DNA of 7,083 nt from assembly GCA_003695455.1 (NCBI GenBank), contig RFJF01000322.1, positions 1 to 7,083 of the forward strand, in the 5' to 3' direction. Each line of letters opens with the position of its first letter. Positions within the stretch are counted from its first letter, which is position 1. Origin of the DNA: Chloroflexota bacterium. GTDB taxonomy: Bacteria > Chloroflexota > Anaerolineae > 4572-78 > J111. This document shows, one piece after another, positions 5,775-7,083 of the stretch. The notes beneath the pieces were generated by a model. The model did not search any database, had not been told where the DNA came from, and saw only the letters and a program-made list of their open reading frames with translations. The translations under genes were made by a program, and so were the position numbers.

Positions 5775-6515
5775 GTGACAACCAACGATGTGAGTAAACG
5801 GCGACAAACCGCGGCCTGGATGGTCCATTTGGTCACCGCCAGCGGTGCGGTGTGGGGGCTGCTCAGTTTGTGGAGTATTCACAACCGGAATTTTATTGCC
5901 GCCTTCTGGTTTATGGGCGCGGCCATTTTTGTGGATGCCATTGACGGCGCGCTGGCTCGCCGCGCCCGCACCAAAGAGGCTACCCCCTGGGTTGACGGCG
6001 AGCTGCTGGACAATATTATTGATTATTTTAATTACACCATGGTGCCGGCCTTTTTTTTGCTGGTTTCCGGCATGTTGCCGCCGGGCTGGGCGCTGCTGGG
6101 CGGCAGTGTCATCGCGCTGGCGTCGGCGTACCAGTTTACCCAGCCCGATGCCAAAACCGATGACCATTTCTTTAAAGGCTTCCCCAGCTACTGGAATATT
6201 GTGGTCTTTTACCTCTTTTTCTGGCAGTTAAGCCCGGCCGTCAATATGGCGATTGTGCTCTTTTTGGCGGTAATGGTCTTTGTGCCAATGAAGTACATTT
6301 ACCCCTCGCGGCTGGAGAATGTCTCCTCAAACCGCTGGGTGCGCCGCGGAACGCTGGTGGCCTCGCTGTTGTGGGGTGCGGCTACGCTGGGCATGCTGAT
6401 TGTTTATCCCAGCGTTAACCCGCTTTTTGTCTTTGTCTCAATGGGTTATGCCGTGCTCTACTTTTTTATGAGCCTCTACCGCACCTTTCGCCCGGTGCAG
6501 CGCTACCCCGCATAG
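5775..6515 (+). CDS. pcs: CDP-alcohol phosphatidyltransferase, probable phosphatidylcholine synthase
   Basis: Phosphatidylcholine synthase joins choline to CDP-diacylglycerol, giving phosphatidylcholine and CMP in the cytoplasmic membrane. The 246-residue protein has several hydrophobic segments and the CDP-alcohol phosphotransferase motif with D57-G58, A61-R62, G75, D79 and D83 (plus D54). The spacing DG-x2-AR-x12-G-x3-D-x3-D has a longer gap than the usual eight residues between AR and G, which as I recall is the form found in Pcs enzymes. FPSYWNIVVFYLFF (136-149) and VPMKYIYPSR (170-179) also resemble Pcs. The start is a GTG with GAGG eight bases upstream; a second in-frame GTG at 5790 is possible, and the ATG seen at 5789 is out of frame. 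It stands alone, rightward, back to back with the tRNA gene. No choline uptake gene is in view. A related enzyme using another alcohol cannot be excluded. Confidence 0.75.
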   Translation: MTTNDVSKRRQTAAWMVHLVTASGAVWGLLSLWSIHNRNFIAAFWFMGAAIFVDAIDGALARRARTKEATPWVDGELLDNIIDYFNYTMVPAFFLLVSGMLPPGWALLGGSVIALASAYQFTQPDAKTDDHFFKGFPSYWNIVVFYLFFWQLSPAVNMAIVLFLAVMVFVPMKYIYPSRLENVSSNRWVRRGTLVASLLWGAATLGMLIVYPSVNPLFVFVSMGYAVLYFFMSLYRTFRPVQRYPA

Positions 6516-6544
6516 CGACCGCCATCTACCCGGCACAGCCAAGG

Positions 6545-7083
6545 CTACCCGCTCAGCCATTCATTAAATCGGGCCTTCCATTCTTGCTCTTCACTGTGCC
6601 AAAGGTCGTGGCAAACCGTACAAAGGGTAATCAGGTTTGCCTCAATATTTTCACCCCCTGCCGCGTGTGATTTTACATGGTGAAGTTCCAGATGCCGCGG
6701 GTCGGACCGGTTCCAAAGTGAATGTGTCCAGCCGCAACGTTTGCATTGGTAATCATCACGGCGAAGAACTTTACGGCGAATGGGGTCGGGTATGTTATGG
6801 TCACGAATCGGAATTGGACGATCTTGATCCAAGAAATACATTCCAATTGGTAAATCGGGCTTGCCGGAATTCTTCGTAACTATAGGCCAACCGTATTCGG
6901 TTCTCAATTTACGTACATGATGTGCCCAGCTAGTTTTGTTATTGGCAAGATAGCGTAGTTCTTCGCATGTAACAAAATATCCTGCGGTTTCCCACATATA
7001 TTCAATAATTTTGTCATTGATGCTAATTGATTTTTTCTTGACGTCTTTCGCTACATTCCAGCGGAAGGGTGCAATACGATCAA
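6545..7083 (-). CDS. HNH endonuclease domain protein (5' end off the window)
   Basis: HNH nucleases cut DNA using one metal ion held in a beta-beta-alpha fold. Numbering from the internal ATG at 6997, the C-terminal half shows Cys85-x2-Cys88, LELHH at 103-107 (general base H107), N121, and Cys126-x2-Cys129-H130 with H134: a complete HNH motif with its zinc-binding cysteines. The frame has no stop and no ATG, GTG or TTG in the 28 codons between 6997 and the right edge. The coding sequence therefore very likely continues beyond 7083, and the ATG at 6997 is internal. The N-terminal part includes the segment IEYMWETAGYFVTCEEL, which reads like a helical, possibly DNA-binding, domain. Its GC content in sampled lines is about 33-48%, clearly below its neighbours, which suggests horizontal acquisition. 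It converges on the pcs gene with a 29-base gap. It could be a restriction enzyme, a homing or mobile-element nuclease or a stand-alone nuclease; the missing 5' context would decide. Confidence 0.8.
   Translation of the reverse strand, partial: DRIAPFRWNVAKDVKKKSISINDKIIEYMWETAGYFVTCEELRYLANNKTSWAHHVRKLRTEYGWPIVTKNSGKPDLPIGMYFLDQDRPIPIRDHNIPDPIRRKVLRRDDYQCKRCGWTHSLWNRSDPRHLELHHVKSHAAGGENIEANLITLCTVCHDLWHSEEQEWKARFNEWLSG

Noticed and set aside
6537..6546. AGCC-AA-GGCT hairpin between pcs and the HNH gene as a terminator
   Set aside because: Only four pairs with a two-base loop and no T-run on either strand. I see no credible terminator in this 29-base gap.
6995..6997. ATG at 6997 as the start of the HNH protein
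   Set aside because: The frame stays open upstream to the window edge and reads as sensible protein sequence. There is no convincing ribosome site before this ATG, so the true start is most likely off the window.

Overview
The window is about 7.1 kb of bacterial chromosome. It is mostly moderately GC-rich (about 57-70% in the genes where I counted sample lines), with one lower-GC gene at the right end. The taxon cannot be fixed from the sequence alone. The gene styles, the degenerate CGGAT-rich intergenic repeat and the Rel sequence would fit an environmental bacterium such as a member of the Chloroflexota, but that is a weak inference. No phage, CRISPR or insertion-sequence genes are visible.

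Layout from left to right. Two genes run leftward: a small unrecognised 83-residue protein, and overlapping it by four bases (GTGA) a YcaQ/AlkZ-type winged-helix DNA glycosylase that runs off the left edge. A 240-base divergent intergenic region (1406-1645) holds plausible sigma70-type promoters pointing both ways and a small palindrome between them. Rightward from there is a full-length Rel/SpoT-type (p)ppGpp synthetase-hydrolase. Between rel and the convergent MATE transporter lies a roughly 215-base imperfect inverted-repeat element. Beyond it is a strong rightward intrinsic terminator buried in the last codons of the transporter gene. The leftward MATE/DinF-type transporter starts just downstream of a leftward tRNA-Gly(CCC). 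The tRNA has a perfect-consensus promoter and its own intrinsic terminator, and that terminator sits in the leader of the transporter gene. Rightward again is a phosphatidylcholine-synthase-like CDP-alcohol phosphatidyltransferase. The window ends with a leftward HNH endonuclease gene of lower GC whose reading frame stays open past the right edge.

Most genes are core functions (stringent response, translation, DNA repair, lipid synthesis, efflux) with independent promoters, so this does not look like one dedicated operon. The points most worth a second look are the inverted-repeat element between rel and the MATE gene, the rel terminator embedded in its neighbour's coding sequence, the tRNA-terminator-transporter arrangement, the Rel protein that combines an intact hydrolase site with a RelA-type EFDD motif, the small protein coupled to the glycosylase, and the HNH gene whose upstream half and neighbours lie outside the window.
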